This document shows, in pieces, positions 42,812 through 52,790 of a stretch of DNA of 64,000 nucleotides. Below the pieces are notes generated by a model. The model was not told the DNA's origin, did not search any database, and saw nothing but the letters and a program-made list of their open reading frames with translations. The position numbers were made by a program, and so were the translations under genes. The DNA is from Stutzerimonas azotifigens (GTDB lineage Bacteria; Pseudomonadota; Gammaproteobacteria; Pseudomonadales; Pseudomonadaceae). The stretch is taken from positions 124,001 through 188,000 of the forward strand of contig NZ_JAAMRF010000009.1 in NCBI RefSeq assembly GCF_013522725.1, given 5' to 3'. Within the stretch, counting starts at the first letter, position 1; each line of letters starts with the position of its first letter.

Positions 42812-42855
42812 CGCATCTGAGCCGGTCCGCCCAGGCGGAAGCGTTCTCAGATGCG
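42812..42855 (+). other. Extended stem-loop after the yqjK-like gene
   Basis: CGCATCTGAG and CTCAGATGCG form a perfect outer stem, and TCCGCC/GGCGGA an inner one. It begins nine bases past the stop of the third gene of the set. There is no T-run. Probably a transcript end or stabilising structure before dgt. Confidence 0.5.
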
Positions 42856-43011
42856 CCCTACCAAAGTTGACCGGGTCGAGATTAAGAACGAGACTTCCGA
42901 GCCGCTTAGATGGCAAACCACTAAACTGACATCCAACCTCTCGTCTGCAGGTATCGACACGCCTGCCCGCCGCAGCGATGCGGCTTTGATCCAACCTGGA
43001 GAACAACGCCC

Positions 43012-44343
43012 TTGGATTGGCATACTTTGCTCACCCGTGAACGGCTCGGAAAACCCGTTCACAGCAACGAGGAGCTGGGCCGTAGCCCTTTCCACAAGGA
43101 CCACGACCGCATCATCTTCTCCGGAGCTTTTCGCCGCCTCGGCCGCAAAACCCAAGTCCATCCCGTCTCCAGCAACGATCATATCCATACCCGCCTGACC
43201 CATTCGTTGGAAGTGAGTTGCGTAGGCCGTTCGCTCGGCATGCGCGTAGGTGAGGTGCTTCGCGATTCCCTGCCCGAATGGTGCAGCCCGGCGGACCTGG
43301 GCATGATTGTTCAATCGGCTTGTCTGGCGCACGACATCGGCAATCCGCCGTTCGGCCATTCCGGTGAAGACGCCATTCGCTACTGGTTCCAGCAGGCCGC
43401 CGGGCGTGGTTGGCTCGACGATATGTCCGATGGCCAGCGCGCGGATTTTCTGAACTTCGAAGGCAATGCCCAGGGCTTTCGCGTACTGACGCAGCTCGAA
43501 TACCACCAGTTCGATGGCGGCACCCGGCTCACGTACGCCACCTTGGGCACCTACCTCAAGTACCCCTGGACCTCGTCCCATGCCGAGGCACTGGGCTACA
43601 AGAAACACAAATTCGGCTGCTACCAGAATGAACTGCCGCTGCTGGAGCAGATCGCCGGAAAACTGGGCCTACCGCAACTCGACGACCAGCGCTGGGCGAG
43701 GCACCCGCTGGTGTACCTGATGGAGGCCGCCGACGACATCTGTTACGGGCTGATCGATCTCGAAGATGGCCTGGAGATGGAGCTACTCGACTACGCCGAA
43801 GTGGAGTCGCTGCTTCTTGACCTGGTTGGAGACGACCTGCCGGAAACCTACAGACAGCTAGGCCCTCGTGACTCCCGGCGGCGCAAGCTGGCTATCCTGC
43901 GTGGCAAGGCGATCGAGCACCTGACCAATGCTGCGGCGCGCGCCTTCGTCGAGCAGCAGCAGGCACTATTGGCCGGCGAGCTGCCAGGCGATCTGGTAGA
44001 GCACATGCATGGCCCGGCAAAGCGCTGCGTCCTGCAGGCCAAGGCGATGGCGCGGGAGAAGATTTTCCACGACAAGCGCAAGACGCTGCATGAGATCGGC
44101 GCCTACACCACGCTGGAAATCCTGCTCAATGCGTTTTGCGGCGCGGCACTGCAGCAGCACAGCGGGCAGAGCCTGTCGTTCAAGAACCGTCGAATACTGG
44201 ATCTGCTGGGCAACAGCGCGCCCGATCCCTCTTGGCCACTGTATCTGGCCTTTCTGAGAATGATCGATTTCATCGCCGGCATGACCGACAGTTACGCGAC
44301 CGAAATGGCCGGCGAGATGACTGGCCGTTCAAGCCCGGTATGA
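43012..44343 (+). CDS. dgt: dGTP triphosphohydrolase
   Basis: 443 residues from a TTG start at 43012 ([20 protein letters not shown]) with GGAG upstream. No in-frame ATG is near. The HD-domain residues are visible in [30 protein letters not shown] and [20 protein letters not shown]. It hydrolyses dGTP (perhaps other dNTPs) to the nucleoside and tripolyphosphate and so controls dNTP pools. Cytoplasmic. The FUSC gene begins five bases after the stop. Confidence 0.95.
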   Translation: MDWHTLLTRERLGKPVHSNEELGRSPFHKDHDRIIFSGAFRRLGRKTQVHPVSSNDHIHTRLTHSLEVSCVGRSLGMRVGEVLRDSLPEWCSPADLGMIVQSACLAHDIGNPPFGHSGEDAIRYWFQQAAGRGWLDDMSDGQRADFLNFEGNAQGFRVLTQLEYHQFDGGTRLTYATLGTYLKYPWTSSHAEALGYKKHKFGCYQNELPLLEQIAGKLGLPQLDDQRWARHPLVYLMEAADDICYGLIDLEDGLEMELLDYAEVESLLLDLVGDDLPETYRQLGPRDSRRRKLAILRGKAIEHLTNAAARAFVEQQQALLAGELPGDLVEHMHGPAKRCVLQAKAMAREKIFHDKRKTLHEIGAYTTLEILLNAFCGAALQQHSGQSLSFKNRRILDLLGNSAPDPSWPLYLAFLRMIDFIAGMTDSYATEMAGEMTGRSSPV

Positions 44344-44347
44344 CGAC

Positions 44348-45451
44348 GTGAAAGCTCTGCTACAGCAAAGCTTTCGCTGGCACGCCGGGCGCCCTGCCTG
44401 GGGCGCTGCCGCGATGGCTGGCTTTGGCTGCGCCCTGCCCCTGCTGCTCGGCCTGTTCAGCGGCCATCCCGGGTTTCTCTGGGCCACGGTAGGTGCCTTC
44501 CAGGCCGCCAAGGCCAACCCGCTGCACCGATTCGGCATGTTGCGCATGCTGTTGCTCATCGCCCTGGGCGCGCTGAGCACCGCCCTGGGGTTCTGGTCGG
44601 CCACCCATCCGCTGGTGAGCCTCGGCCTGTTCGCCTTCTATGGCCTGCTGCTGGCGTGGTTGCAGCGTTACGGCACCGAGGCCGGCAAACTGGGTATCGG
44701 ACTGGCGATCTGCCTGTGCCTGGGGCAGGGCCAATACGGCATTGGCAACTTCAACAATCCCCAGGCAATCGCTGTGCTGTTCGCCCTAGGAGGTCTATGG
44801 GTGACCTTGCTGGCGTTCGGAATGCGAGGCATGCACGGGCTGCGCATGTGGCCGTACATGCCCCGAATCAAAAGCCTGCTCAAGGTGCTGCAACGCCACG
44901 CAAGACGCACGCCTATCCGCCAATGGCGGATGATTGCCCTGAGCTATGTGCTGTGCTGTGCGCTGGGAGGTCTGACAGTGACACTTGCCGAACTGCCGCG
45001 AGGTTACTGGTTGACCCTGGCGATCTTCACCACGCTGCAACCGACGTTTCAGCACAGCCTGATCAGGGCCTTTCAGGCAAGCCTCGCCATCCTGCTGGCG
45101 GCTGTGCTGCTCATCTACATGGGCCACAGCCTGGCCGATCCACCGCTGATGGTAATGGTGATGCTACCGCTGGTGATGCTCAGCCGGGCGTTTCAGGCTC
45201 ATCACTACGGATTATTCGTCATGCAGACCACGGTCTGCTTCGTGCTGTTGGCCGAGAGCCTGGCGCAGGACTGGAACCTGCCCCAGGTCCGGTTGATCAA
45301 TGCGCTCATCGGCGTCGGCATTGCGCTGACCGTAACCGCACTGATTCACCTGATTCGCCACCTGATCGCCAGGCGCAAGGCCGGAATCCGCGAGCGGGTG
45401 GCCCTGACCACGAGCGATCAGCGCAAGGACGTTACTGGTCCTGAGTCCTGA
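44348..45451 (+). CDS. FUSC family inner-membrane protein
   Basis: 367 residues from a GTG start at 44348, four bases past dgt. About ten helices, arranged as two halves of five with a short cytoplasmic linker near 165-190 (MPRIKSLLKVLQRHARRTPI). GHPGFLWATVGAFQAAKANP and ELPRGYWLTLAIFTTLQPTF are the two FUSC motifs, as in fusaric acid and aromatic acid exporters. No partner membrane-fusion gene is here. The 3' end overlaps yggL on the other strand by 20 bases. Confidence 0.88.
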   Translation: MKALLQQSFRWHAGRPAWGAAAMAGFGCALPLLLGLFSGHPGFLWATVGAFQAAKANPLHRFGMLRMLLLIALGALSTALGFWSATHPLVSLGLFAFYGLLLAWLQRYGTEAGKLGIGLAICLCLGQGQYGIGNFNNPQAIAVLFALGGLWVTLLAFGMRGMHGLRMWPYMPRIKSLLKVLQRHARRTPIRQWRMIALSYVLCCALGGLTVTLAELPRGYWLTLAIFTTLQPTFQHSLIRAFQASLAILLAAVLLIYMGHSLADPPLMVMVMLPLVMLSRAFQAHHYGLFVMQTTVCFVLLAESLAQDWNLPQVRLINALIGVGIALTVTALIHLIRHLIARRKAGIRERVALTTSDQRKDVTGPES

Positions 45452-45779
45452 TCGGGGTCTGTGGATACCAGACATCCATCAGCGGGCTGACGGTCACTTC
45501 GGCGAGCTCCTCACGGCCCTTGAGCCAGGACTCCACGGCGCCCCGCTGCTCCTCGGTGACGGAGCCGCGACGGCCCAGACACACGAAGCCGTAGTCTTCC
45601 CCGCCGACATAGCCCAGGCCGTTGGCCTCGATCGCCTCGTTCAGGAAGGATTCGAGAAACCCATCCACCGCGGCCGAATCGAGGCTGTCGCGGTAGTTCA
45701 TCGTCACCTCGAAGCCCAACTCCTGAAACTCGTCGACACAGAGTTTCTTGCGCAGGCGGCGCGAGCGATTGGTAGCCAT
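45432..45779 (-). CDS. yggL: YggL family 50S-associated protein (DUF469)
   Basis: 115 residues from the ATG at 45779 with AAAGGA upstream. MATNRSRRLRKKLCVDEFQE, FEVTMNYRDSLDSAAVDGFL and GLGYVGGEDYGFVCLGRRGS are the diagnostic blocks. E. coli YggL binds the 50S subunit. Monocistronic, convergent with the FUSC gene. Confidence 0.95.
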   Translation of the reverse strand: MATNRSRRLRKKLCVDEFQELGFEVTMNYRDSLDSAAVDGFLESFLNEAIEANGLGYVGGEDYGFVCLGRRGSVTEEQRGAVESWLKGREELAEVTVSPLMDVWYPQTPIRTQDQ

Positions 45780-45891
45780 GGTCGTTCCTTTTTTCATCAA
45801 TAACCGGGGCGCGCACTCTAACAGCTGGAGGCCCGCTCATGTAAAAACCGCGGCAGCGGCGCCAATAAAATTGGCCACTCGATAAAACCCG

Positions 45892-45905
45892 CTACGCTTG
45901 TCGGA
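45892..45905. promoter_or_regulatory. Shared motif upstream of dacB (also upstream of slt)
   Basis: CTACGCTTGTCGGA, 130 bases before the dacB start, differs by one base from the motif before slt at 16651-16664. A CATAAT at 45940-45945 could be a -10 element for dacB. The functional link is a guess. Confidence 0.3.
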
Positions 45906-46034
45906 TAGCGGCACCGTGCCTTGATGGCTCGGGCATAATCGCGTCAATTTTTCCCTAAAGCAGTGGGAAGTCACCATGCCATACGCTAACGCACGGTTTA
46001 CCCATTGCGCCTCTTGCAATGGGCGCATCCTTTC

Positions 46035-47492
46035 ATGAAAGCATTTTTTTTCCGCGTTGCCCTTGCTGCGCTCGCCCTGCCGCTATCCACAGCAGCGACG
46101 GCCGCCTCGGTCAACCAGACGCTACCCTCTCGTGTCGAGCAAGCCCTCAAGGCCAACAAGATTGGTAGAGATGCGCTATCGGTGGTGATGCTGCCACTCA
46201 ATGGCAACGGCACACCGACCATCGTCAACGCCGACGTCTCGGTCAACCCTGCTTCGACGATGAAGCTGGTCACCACCTATGCGGCTCTCGAATTGCTCGG
46301 ACCCAACCATCAGTGGAAAACCGAGTTTTATGCCGATGGCCCGCTCGAGAACGGTGTGCTCAACGGCAACCTGTATCTCAAGGGCGGCGGTGATCCCAAG
46401 CTCAACATGGAAAAACTCTGGCTGCTGCTGCGCGACCTGCGCGCCAACGGCGTACAGAAGATAACGGGCGATCTGGTGCTCGATCGCAGCCACTTCGTTC
46501 ACCCAGACCTGCCGGCGTTCGATGACGACGGTGGCGATCAGAACAAGCCCTTCCTCGTAGAACCCGACTCGCTTCTGGTCAACCTCAAGGCGCTGCGCTT
46601 CATTGCCCGGGCCGACGCCGGAAAGGTCAATATCGCCGTCGAGCCGCCCATCGAAAGCGTGCGCATCGACAATCGCGTCCAGGTACTCAAGGGTGGGAAA
46701 TGCCCTGCGCCCGATGTCCGCTACAACCCGGTCAAAGAGCTGAATGGGGTGACCGTGGTGGTGACAGGCAGGCTGACCGAAGGCTGCAGCGCCCAGACCT
46801 ACCTCGCCCTGCTCGACCACGCCCATTATGCCGCCGGTGCTGTCAGGGCGATCTGGAAGGAGCTGGGTGGCTCCATCGCCGGAGAAGATCGGGTCGCTAA
46901 TGTGCCCAAGGGCGCGCGCCTGCTGGCACGGGCCTATTCTCCGGACCTGGTCGAAGTCATTCGCGACATCAATAAATACAGCAACAACACCATGGCGCGT
47001 CAGTTGTTCCTGAGCCTGGGCGCGCAGTTTCGCAACGAAGCCGATGTCGACGACGCAATGGCCGCGCAGCGGGTGATCCGCCAGTGGCTGGCGAAGAAAG
47101 GCATCACCGCCTCCCAACTGGTAATGGAAAACGGATCCGGTCTTTCACGCGCCGAGCGGATCAGCGCCCGCGAGATGGCCACGCTGTTGCAGGCTGCCTG
47201 GCGCAGCCCGTATGCGGCGGAGTTCATCTCGTCGATGCCGCTGGCGGCAGTGGATGGCACCATGCGCAAACGCCTGCGCAACACAGAGGTGGCCGGCAAG
47301 GCGCACATCAAGACCGGCACCCTGAACACCGTTCGCGCCATCGCTGGCTACAGCCGGGACGACGAAGGCAACACCTGGGCCGTCGTTGCGATACTCAATC
47401 ACGACCGCCCTTGGGGTGCGTCGGCGATTCTCGATCAGGTGTTGGTCAGCCTGTACAACCAGCCACGCAGCCAAAGCACCGCGCAGCGTTAA
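46035..47492 (+). CDS. dacB: D-Ala-D-Ala carboxypeptidase/endopeptidase (PBP4)
   Basis: 485 residues from the ATG at 46035. Signal peptide of about 24 residues (ALALPLSTAATAA). The penicillin-binding signatures are SVNPASTMKLVTTYAALELL (SxxK), INKYSNNTMARQLF (SxN) and GKAHIKTGTLNTVRAIAG (KTG). The large insert between SxxK and SxN is that of class C low-molecular-weight PBPs. Periplasmic. It trims peptidoglycan stems and cross-links. The start has only a weak binding site. Confidence 0.95.
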   Translation: MKAFFFRVALAALALPLSTAATAASVNQTLPSRVEQALKANKIGRDALSVVMLPLNGNGTPTIVNADVSVNPASTMKLVTTYAALELLGPNHQWKTEFYADGPLENGVLNGNLYLKGGGDPKLNMEKLWLLLRDLRANGVQKITGDLVLDRSHFVHPDLPAFDDDGGDQNKPFLVEPDSLLVNLKALRFIARADAGKVNIAVEPPIESVRIDNRVQVLKGGKCPAPDVRYNPVKELNGVTVVVTGRLTEGCSAQTYLALLDHAHYAAGAVRAIWKELGGSIAGEDRVANVPKGARLLARAYSPDLVEVIRDINKYSNNTMARQLFLSLGAQFRNEADVDDAMAAQRVIRQWLAKKGITASQLVMENGSGLSRAERISAREMATLLQAAWRSPYAAEFISSMPLAAVDGTMRKRLRNTEVAGKAHIKTGTLNTVRAIAGYSRDDEGNTWAVVAILNHDRPWGASAILDQVLVSLYNQPRSQSTAQR

Positions 47493-47494
47493 CA

Positions 47495-47526
47495 GCCAGG
47501 CCCAGGCGATAGCGCCTGGGCCTGGC
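47495..47526. terminator. 14-bp hairpin between dacB and rlmKL
   Basis: GCCAGGCCCAGGCG/CGCCTGGGCCTGGC around ATAG, right after the dacB stop. There is no T-run, so a classical terminator is not certain, but the stem is perfect and sits between convergent genes. Confidence 0.6.
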
Positions 47527-47532
47527 GGCAGA

Positions 47533-49716
47533 TCACTGCCGCGCCTGCAAGCGCCAGGCGCGATGAATCTTGCCGTTTCGCTTGAAGTCCTCATCGAGCG
47601 TCGACGCGGAAATCTCTTCCACCGCATACCGCGCTTCGAGCCCCGCATCGATCACGAACTTGCGGAAATTGTTGGAGAAATACAGCACGCCCCCAGGTGC
47701 CAAGCGCGCCATCGCCTGGTCGAGCAGCGCCACATGGTCACGCTGTACGTCGAAAACACCTTCCATGCGCTTGGAATTCGAGAACGTCGGCGGGTCGATG
47801 AAGATGAGGTCGTACTCGCCGAGGTCGGCCGCGAGCCAAGCCATCACGTCGCCCTGCTCGAGTCGATGGCGGTCGGAGAACCCGTTCAGCGACAGATTGC
47901 GACGCGCCCAATCCAGGTAGGTTTTCGACAGATCCACGCTGGTGGTACTCCGTGCGCAGCCCTTGGCCGCATGGACCGTCGCGGTAGCGGTGTAGCAGAA
48001 CAGATTGAGAAAGCGCTTGCCGGCTGCCTCGCGCTGTATCCGCAGACGCAGCGGACGATGGTCGAGGAACAGCCCGGTATCCAGATAATCGGTGAGGTTG
48101 ACCAGTAGCCGGACACCGCCTTCCGCCACTTCCAGAAATTGTCCCTGGCTGCCCTGACGTTCGTATTGGCGCGTGCCGCTCTGCCGCTCGCGGCGTTTGA
48201 CCACCACCCGGTCCTGGGAGACCCCTAGGGCATGGGGAATGGCGCCAAGCGCATCGAGCAGCCGCGCCTGGGCCTTTTCCGGATCAATGGAACGAGGCGG
48301 CGCGTATTCCTGAACATGGACCCAATCACCATAGAGGTCGATGGCCAGCGCATATTCGGGCATGTCTGCGTCGTAGACCCGGTAGCACTCGATCCCTTCT
48401 CGGCGCGCCCATTTGCCGAGCTGCTTGAGATTCTTCTGCAGGCGGTTGGCGAACATTTGCCCGCCTTCGGTCAACCGCGCAGGCTCCATCGCGGGCGTTG
48501 CTGTCGGTTGTGGTCCGCTCGCACGAGGGCCCGTCACGAACTGGTCCGGACTGACCTTGATCAGCAATAGCTTGGCCGGCAACGCACCGTTCCAGAAGGC
48601 GTACTGCTTGTGGCTGCGAATGCCCATTCGCTTACCCAGATCCGGTGCAGCGGTAAACACTCCGGCCTCCCAGCCCAGGCAGGCCTGACGGAGGCGCTCG
48701 CCGAGGTTCTGGTAGAGATAAAGCAGGCTCGCCTCGTCACCCAGCCGCTCTCCATAGGGCGGATTGCAGATCACCAAGCCCTTCTGGTTCTGGTCGGTGC
48801 GTGGTTCGAACGTCGCGACTTCGCCTTGATATATACGGATCCAGTCGGATAACCCGGCGCGCTCGACGTTGTTTTTGGCGGGCTGGATCAAACGCGGATC
48901 GGCCTCGTAGCCGCGGATCCACAGCGGCGGACGCGCCAACCCCGCCTGCTCCCGTTGCCGGGCTTCCTCGACCAGGCGTGCCCAGATGGCGGGTACATGC
49001 CCCAGCCATCCGCTGAAGCCCCAGCGCTCACGCTTGAGGTTGGGCGCCATGTCGGCCGCCATCATCGCGGCCTCGACGAGAAAGGTACCGACCCCACACA
49101 TGGGGTCGGCCAACGCACCACCAGCCGCCGCGATCCGTGGCCAGCCGGCACGAATCAGTACCGCCGCGGCAAGATTTTCCTTCAGGGGAGCCGCGCCTTG
49201 CTGAAGACGATAGCCACGCTGGTGCAGGCTGTGCCCGGACAGGTCGAGCGACAATACGGCCTGTCCACGGTCGAGCCGCAGATGCACCCGCAGGTCGGGG
49301 TTGAGCTTGTCGATGCTGGGGCGCTGCCCGGAGGACGTACGCAGGCGATCGACAATCGCATCCTTGACCTTCAGCGCTCCGAAATGGGTGTTGTCGATTC
49401 CAGACCCATGCCCACTGAACTCCACCGCCAGGCTGCCATCACTGGTCAGATGTTCAGCCCAGTCCACCGCATGAACGCCGTCGTACAGCGTTTGTGCATC
49501 CGCCACCGCGAACCGTTGGATCAGCAACAGCACACGGTTGGCGAGCCGCGACCAGAGGCATAGCCGGTAGGCGACCTCCATCGGGCCGAACCCTCGCACG
49601 GCGGCAGTCTGCTCGCGCGCTTCTTCCAGGCCGAGCGCTGTCGCTTCCTCGAGCAGCAGCGACTCCAGGCCTTTAGGGCAAGTCAAAATCAGTTCGTGGC
49701 GATCGGTCATGCTCAT
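47533..49716 (-). CDS. rlmL: Bifunctional 23S rRNA methyltransferase RlmKL
   Basis: 727 residues. The N-terminal RlmL half (THUMP plus m2G2445 methyltransferase) shows DPMCGVGTFLVEAAMMAADM and VICNPPYGERLG. The C-terminal RlmK half (m7G2069) shows VDLSKTYLDWARRNLSLNGF and DLIFIDPPTFSNSKRMEGVF. Length is that of the fused gamma-proteobacterial enzyme. Start may be 49716 or the second ATG at 49710, which has the better-spaced GGAATGAG. Cytoplasmic, acting on 23S rRNA before 50S assembly. Confidence 0.96.
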   Translation of the reverse strand: MSMTDRHELILTCPKGLESLLLEEATALGLEEAREQTAAVRGFGPMEVAYRLCLWSRLANRVLLLIQRFAVADAQTLYDGVHAVDWAEHLTSDGSLAVEFSGHGSGIDNTHFGALKVKDAIVDRLRTSSGQRPSIDKLNPDLRVHLRLDRGQAVLSLDLSGHSLHQRGYRLQQGAAPLKENLAAAVLIRAGWPRIAAAGGALADPMCGVGTFLVEAAMMAADMAPNLKRERWGFSGWLGHVPAIWARLVEEARQREQAGLARPPLWIRGYEADPRLIQPAKNNVERAGLSDWIRIYQGEVATFEPRTDQNQKGLVICNPPYGERLGDEASLLYLYQNLGERLRQACLGWEAGVFTAAPDLGKRMGIRSHKQYAFWNGALPAKLLLIKVSPDQFVTGPRASGPQPTATPAMEPARLTEGGQMFANRLQKNLKQLGKWARREGIECYRVYDADMPEYALAIDLYGDWVHVQEYAPPRSIDPEKAQARLLDALGAIPHALGVSQDRVVVKRRERQSGTRQYERQGSQGQFLEVAEGGVRLLVNLTDYLDTGLFLDHRPLRLRIQREAAGKRFLNLFCYTATATVHAAKGCARSTTSVDLSKTYLDWARRNLSLNGFSDRHRLEQGDVMAWLAADLGEYDLIFIDPPTFSNSKRMEGVFDVQRDHVALLDQAMARLAPGGVLYFSNNFRKFVIDAGLEARYAVEEISASTLDEDFKRNGKIHRAWRLQARQ

Positions 49717-50076
49717 TCCAAAATGGTCAGCGGTCCGGAGAGGTGACTCCTCGTCGGAACCCGCATTGATTGTTGCCGAATAAATCGGCTTGCCCGCTTA
49801 TCAAGCCGAAGACCAAACGCGCTGGACCTCAACGTTGATGGGTGGTTGCACCCGCCACGGCGTCTAGCTTATGGGCGGAACCACTATCGAATTACGTCCT
49901 TATGACAAAACGATAGTTTCCACACGGCCAAGCCATGGGTTAGAACTCGATCCAGTCGCATCGCAATGATGGGCACAGAGGTCCGTCACGCCGGCAACGG
50001 ACCTCGATGGCAGTCTAGCTGCCCGGCCTCGCCGTGAGGCCATTGGAACCAAGTCAACCACTGAGGGCTACACCTT
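49717..50076 (+). promoter_or_regulatory. Long leader region before rmf
   Basis: 360 bases between rlmKL and rmf (divergent). A 9-bp stem GAGGTCCGT/ACGGACCTC lies at 49978-50005, 71 bases before the rmf ATG, and fits the position of the rmf RNA motif described for pseudomonads. I could not compare the fold with the published consensus. GAGGG ahead of 50077 is the ribosome binding site. Confidence 0.5.
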
Positions 50077-50292
50077 ATGAGAAGACTCAAGCGTGATCCG
50101 ATGGAACGAGCATTTCTGCGCGGTTATCAACACGGCATACACGGCAAATCTCGCGACCTATGTCCTTTTTCACATCCAACGGTACGCCAAGCCTGGATCA
50201 ACGGCTGGCGCGAGGGTCGCGGCGACAACTGGGATGGCTTGACCGGCACGGCCGGCTTGCATCGGCTTAACCAGCTTCACGCGGTCAGTTAA
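50077..50292 (+). CDS. rmf: Ribosome modulation factor
   Basis: 71 residues: MRRLKRDPMERAFLRGYQHG, DLCPFSHPTVRQAWINGWRE and GRGDNW are the full Rmf signature. It dimerises 70S ribosomes into inactive 100S particles in stationary phase. The C-terminal extension after GDNWDGLTG is usual for Pseudomonas. The structured leader suggests post-transcriptional control. Confidence 0.97.
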   Translation: MRRLKRDPMERAFLRGYQHGIHGKSRDLCPFSHPTVRQAWINGWREGRGDNWDGLTGTAGLHRLNQLHAVS

Positions 50293-50349
50293 GGCAGGAT
50301 CACTCTAAGTTCTTTCTGCAGCCCCACCCGGGCTGCGGGCTTCAAGCCC

Positions 50350-50372
50350 AGGGCTCCCGAAACGGGAGCCCT
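50350..50372. terminator. Hairpin between rmf and pyrD
   Basis: AGGGCTCCCG/CGGGAGCCCT around AAA, between the convergent rmf and pyrD genes, 58 bases after rmf and 5 bases past the pyrD stop. GC-rich, without a clear T-run. Confidence 0.6.
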
Positions 50373-50376
50373 CCCC

Positions 50377-51408
50377 TCAGCGCCGGCCGGCAGTCGAGCC
50401 CGCTATCGCATCCACCGCCTCTCGTATCAACGTCGGCCCACGGTAAATGAACCCGGTATAGATCTGCACGAGACTGGCACCGGCTTCGATCTTCTGCGCT
50501 GCATGACGCCCCTCCAGGATGCCGCCCGCTGCGATGATCGGAAGGCGCCCGCCCAACGCCTGGGCCAGCACCTTGACGGAGTGAGTGCTCTTCTCGCGAA
50601 CCGGTGCACCCGACAGGCCGCCCGCTTCGTCGGCATGCGCCAGGCCGGCGACACCGTCTCGGCCAAGCGTCGTGTTGGTCGCGATGACAGCGTCCATACC
50701 CGTCTCGACCAGCGTTTGCGCCACCAGCACGATCTCCTCATCGCTCATGTCCGGCGCGATCTTGATGGCCAGCGGCACGCGCCTGCCATAAAGCGCCTGC
50801 AGGTCCTCGCGGCGAGCGCGTAGCGATTCGAGCAGCGCCTTGAGCGAGTCGCCGAACTGCAGGCTGCGTAAACCCGGAGTGTTCGGTGAGCTGACGTTTA
50901 CCGTCACATAGCTCGCGCGCGAATAGACTTTTTCCAGACACAACAAATAGTCGTCGACGGCGCGCTCGACAGGCGTGTCGAAGTTCTTGCCGATATTGAT
51001 TCCCAGCACGCCCTTGAACCGCGCCGCGTCGACACGGGCGAGCAAGGCATCGACCCCGTGATTATTGAAACCCATGCGGTTGATCAGGGCGTCGGCCTCG
51101 GGCAGACGAAATATCCTCGGCTTCGGGTTACCTGGCTGCGCTCGCGGTGTGACGGTGCCAATCTCGATGAAACCGAACCCCAGCTGGGATAGGCCGTTGA
51201 TCGCTTCACCATTCTTGTCCAGGCCCGCGGCCAGCCCCACCGGGTTCGGAAACTCCAGCCCCATGACCTGTACGGGTAGGCTCGAGGGAGTGCGGGCCAT
51301 CAGTGCATTGAGTCCAAGACGCCCCCCTGCACCGATCAGGTCCAGGGCCAGCTCATGGGATGTTTCCGGGGACAGCTTGAACAGTAGCTCGCGAGCCAGG
51401 TTATACAT
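50377..51408 (-). CDS. pyrD: Quinone-dependent dihydroorotate dehydrogenase
   Basis: 343 residues from the ATG at 51408; a TTG two codons upstream (51414) is less likely. The N-terminal membrane-contact helices ([20 protein letters not shown]) mark class 2. [51 protein letters not shown] (catalytic serine) and [20 protein letters not shown] (FMN phosphate) follow. It oxidises dihydroorotate to orotate with ubiquinone at the inner membrane, for pyrimidine synthesis. Confidence 0.97.
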   Translation of the reverse strand: MYNLARELLFKLSPETSHELALDLIGAGGRLGLNALMARTPSSLPVQVMGLEFPNPVGLAAGLDKNGEAINGLSQLGFGFIEIGTVTPRAQPGNPKPRIFRLPEADALINRMGFNNHGVDALLARVDAARFKGVLGINIGKNFDTPVERAVDDYLLCLEKVYSRASYVTVNVSSPNTPGLRSLQFGDSLKALLESLRARREDLQALYGRRVPLAIKIAPDMSDEEIVLVAQTLVETGMDAVIATNTTLGRDGVAGLAHADEAGGLSGAPVREKSTHSVKVLAQALGGRLPIIAAGGILEGRHAAQKIEAGASLVQIYTGFIYRGPTLIREAVDAIAGSTAGRR

Positions 51409-51477
51409 GCGCAACCTAAGCGGGTGAAAAGTGAGGCGCGCAGTATAGCCGCCACACGTACTGGCTAGCGAGGCGAG

Positions 51478-51699
51478 TCAAGCGAGCCGCGTGAGCCTGA
51501 TCAGCTCCCCGGCGGGAGAGAACTCGAGACAAAAGGAACCATATACCCCGTCCCTTGTCAGAAACGGGCGCAAATGATGGGCCGGCAGGCTTACACGCCG
51601 GCCGTCGCGGCTGGTAGCCAGGATTCGGTTGGCGCGCCCTTGGTAGACTGCAAGTAGTCGATCCGCGGACAGCGCGATGTCCAACACCAGGTTCGGCAT
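51478..51699 (-). CDS. DUF2835 family protein
   Basis: 73 residues from the ATG at 51699 (AGGAG seven bases upstream). A longer frame to 51792 has no binding site. VLDIALSADRLLAVYQGRAN, VSLPAHHLRPFLTRDGVYGS and FCLEFSPAGELIRLTRL match the DUF2835 family of small Pseudomonas proteins. Role unknown. Divergent from the next gene. Confidence 0.88.
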   Translation of the reverse strand: MPNLVLDIALSADRLLAVYQGRANRILATSRDGRRVSLPAHHLRPFLTRDGVYGSFCLEFSPAGELIRLTRLA

Positions 51700-51875
51700 G
51701 GAGGCTCCTGAATGACAATGCTCGCGATTCTGCCACAGCTTCGCAAAGCAACCGACGCCACGACGCCAGTTGCCGGCCATCTGGAAACTCACCGTTGCGC
51801 CTTCTCAGTGTGCAAAGCCAGTGCGCAACAGCGTGATGTCTGCCACACTGCGGCCGGTGTTCCAGGAGCTCTGTC

Positions 51876-52790
51876 ATGACGATGAGCCTTTCCGAGCAAA
51901 TGCCCTCATTGACATCCCGCATCGCCAATCTGGCGCAGCGCCTCAAGCTGACCGGTAAAACGCCGCGTCTGGTGCTTGAGCGGGCGAGCCGTTTGCAATT
52001 CGCGTTCGAAGCCTTGCCCGAGCCACAGCCGAACATTTTCTGGCATGAGGGCCCTCCTCTCCAGCATCTGGTCGACCTCCCACGAGGCGCGCTCTCCGGC
52101 CCTGTGCAGGAGGACAAGGCGCGCGCTCATCTGGCACTTACCCGACTGGTCACCAAGGTCAGCGAGTTTCATCCGCAATTCGACCTCCGCCAGATCGACG
52201 GATTGAGCGGACAGCCGCTCGATGACCGGATATATCCGACATTCGAAACCTTTGCGGCGACACCGGCCTGCCGCAAGGTGCGCATCATCAGCTATCGCGA
52301 CTTCACCCGGGCCCTGAACCAGGCCCTGCCTCGCTTCGAGCAAAGGGAAACCATCCAGTTGCGCCAAGCGAGCTGGCTGGGCGAGCGCATCTACTGGGCG
52401 GGGGAACAGCATACGACCACCTTCGCCGCAGCCATCGCCTATGCCCGACGCAGAGGGCTGGATACCGCCTTGCCTGCCGAACTGACCGACTACCGACTCG
52501 ACCTTGCGGGTATTCAGACACTGCATGCGGCTTACCATGTACTGGCGATGCCGGCGAGCGCGTGGGACGATCCGGCATTCGTCGGCCTGCTGCTCGACGG
52601 CCAGGTGCCCTACGCGCGGCTAACGCTGCTGCGCAACGCCAGCAACTCGGAGCTGCTGCTGCTGGAAAAAGGCCATGTCACGGCTAATGCGCTAGGCGAA
52701 GGGTTGAAAGTAGCAGGGTCACCGGATGTCATCACCTACCTCAAGGGCCTGCCGCAGATCACGCGGTTCAGGCGAGGCAGTCCGCTGTAG
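51876..52790 (+). CDS. Conserved protein of unknown function (possibly DUF6685)
   Basis: 304 residues, soluble, no signal peptide. Distinct stretches are PQPNIFWHEGPPLQHLVDLP, VSEFHPQFDLRQIDGLSGQP and RQASWLGERIYWAGEQHTTT. I believe it belongs to a Pseudomonas-specific family annotated DUF6685 but am not sure of the number. Its last 23 bases overlap the convergent heme oxygenase gene. Nothing in the context gives a function beyond closeness to the light-sensing operon on the other strand. Confidence 0.7.
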   Translation: MTMSLSEQMPSLTSRIANLAQRLKLTGKTPRLVLERASRLQFAFEALPEPQPNIFWHEGPPLQHLVDLPRGALSGPVQEDKARAHLALTRLVTKVSEFHPQFDLRQIDGLSGQPLDDRIYPTFETFAATPACRKVRIISYRDFTRALNQALPRFEQRETIQLRQASWLGERIYWAGEQHTTTFAAAIAYARRRGLDTALPAELTDYRLDLAGIQTLHAAYHVLAMPASAWDDPAFVGLLLDGQVPYARLTLLRNASNSELLLLEKGHVTANALGEGLKVAGSPDVITYLKGLPQITRFRRGSPL

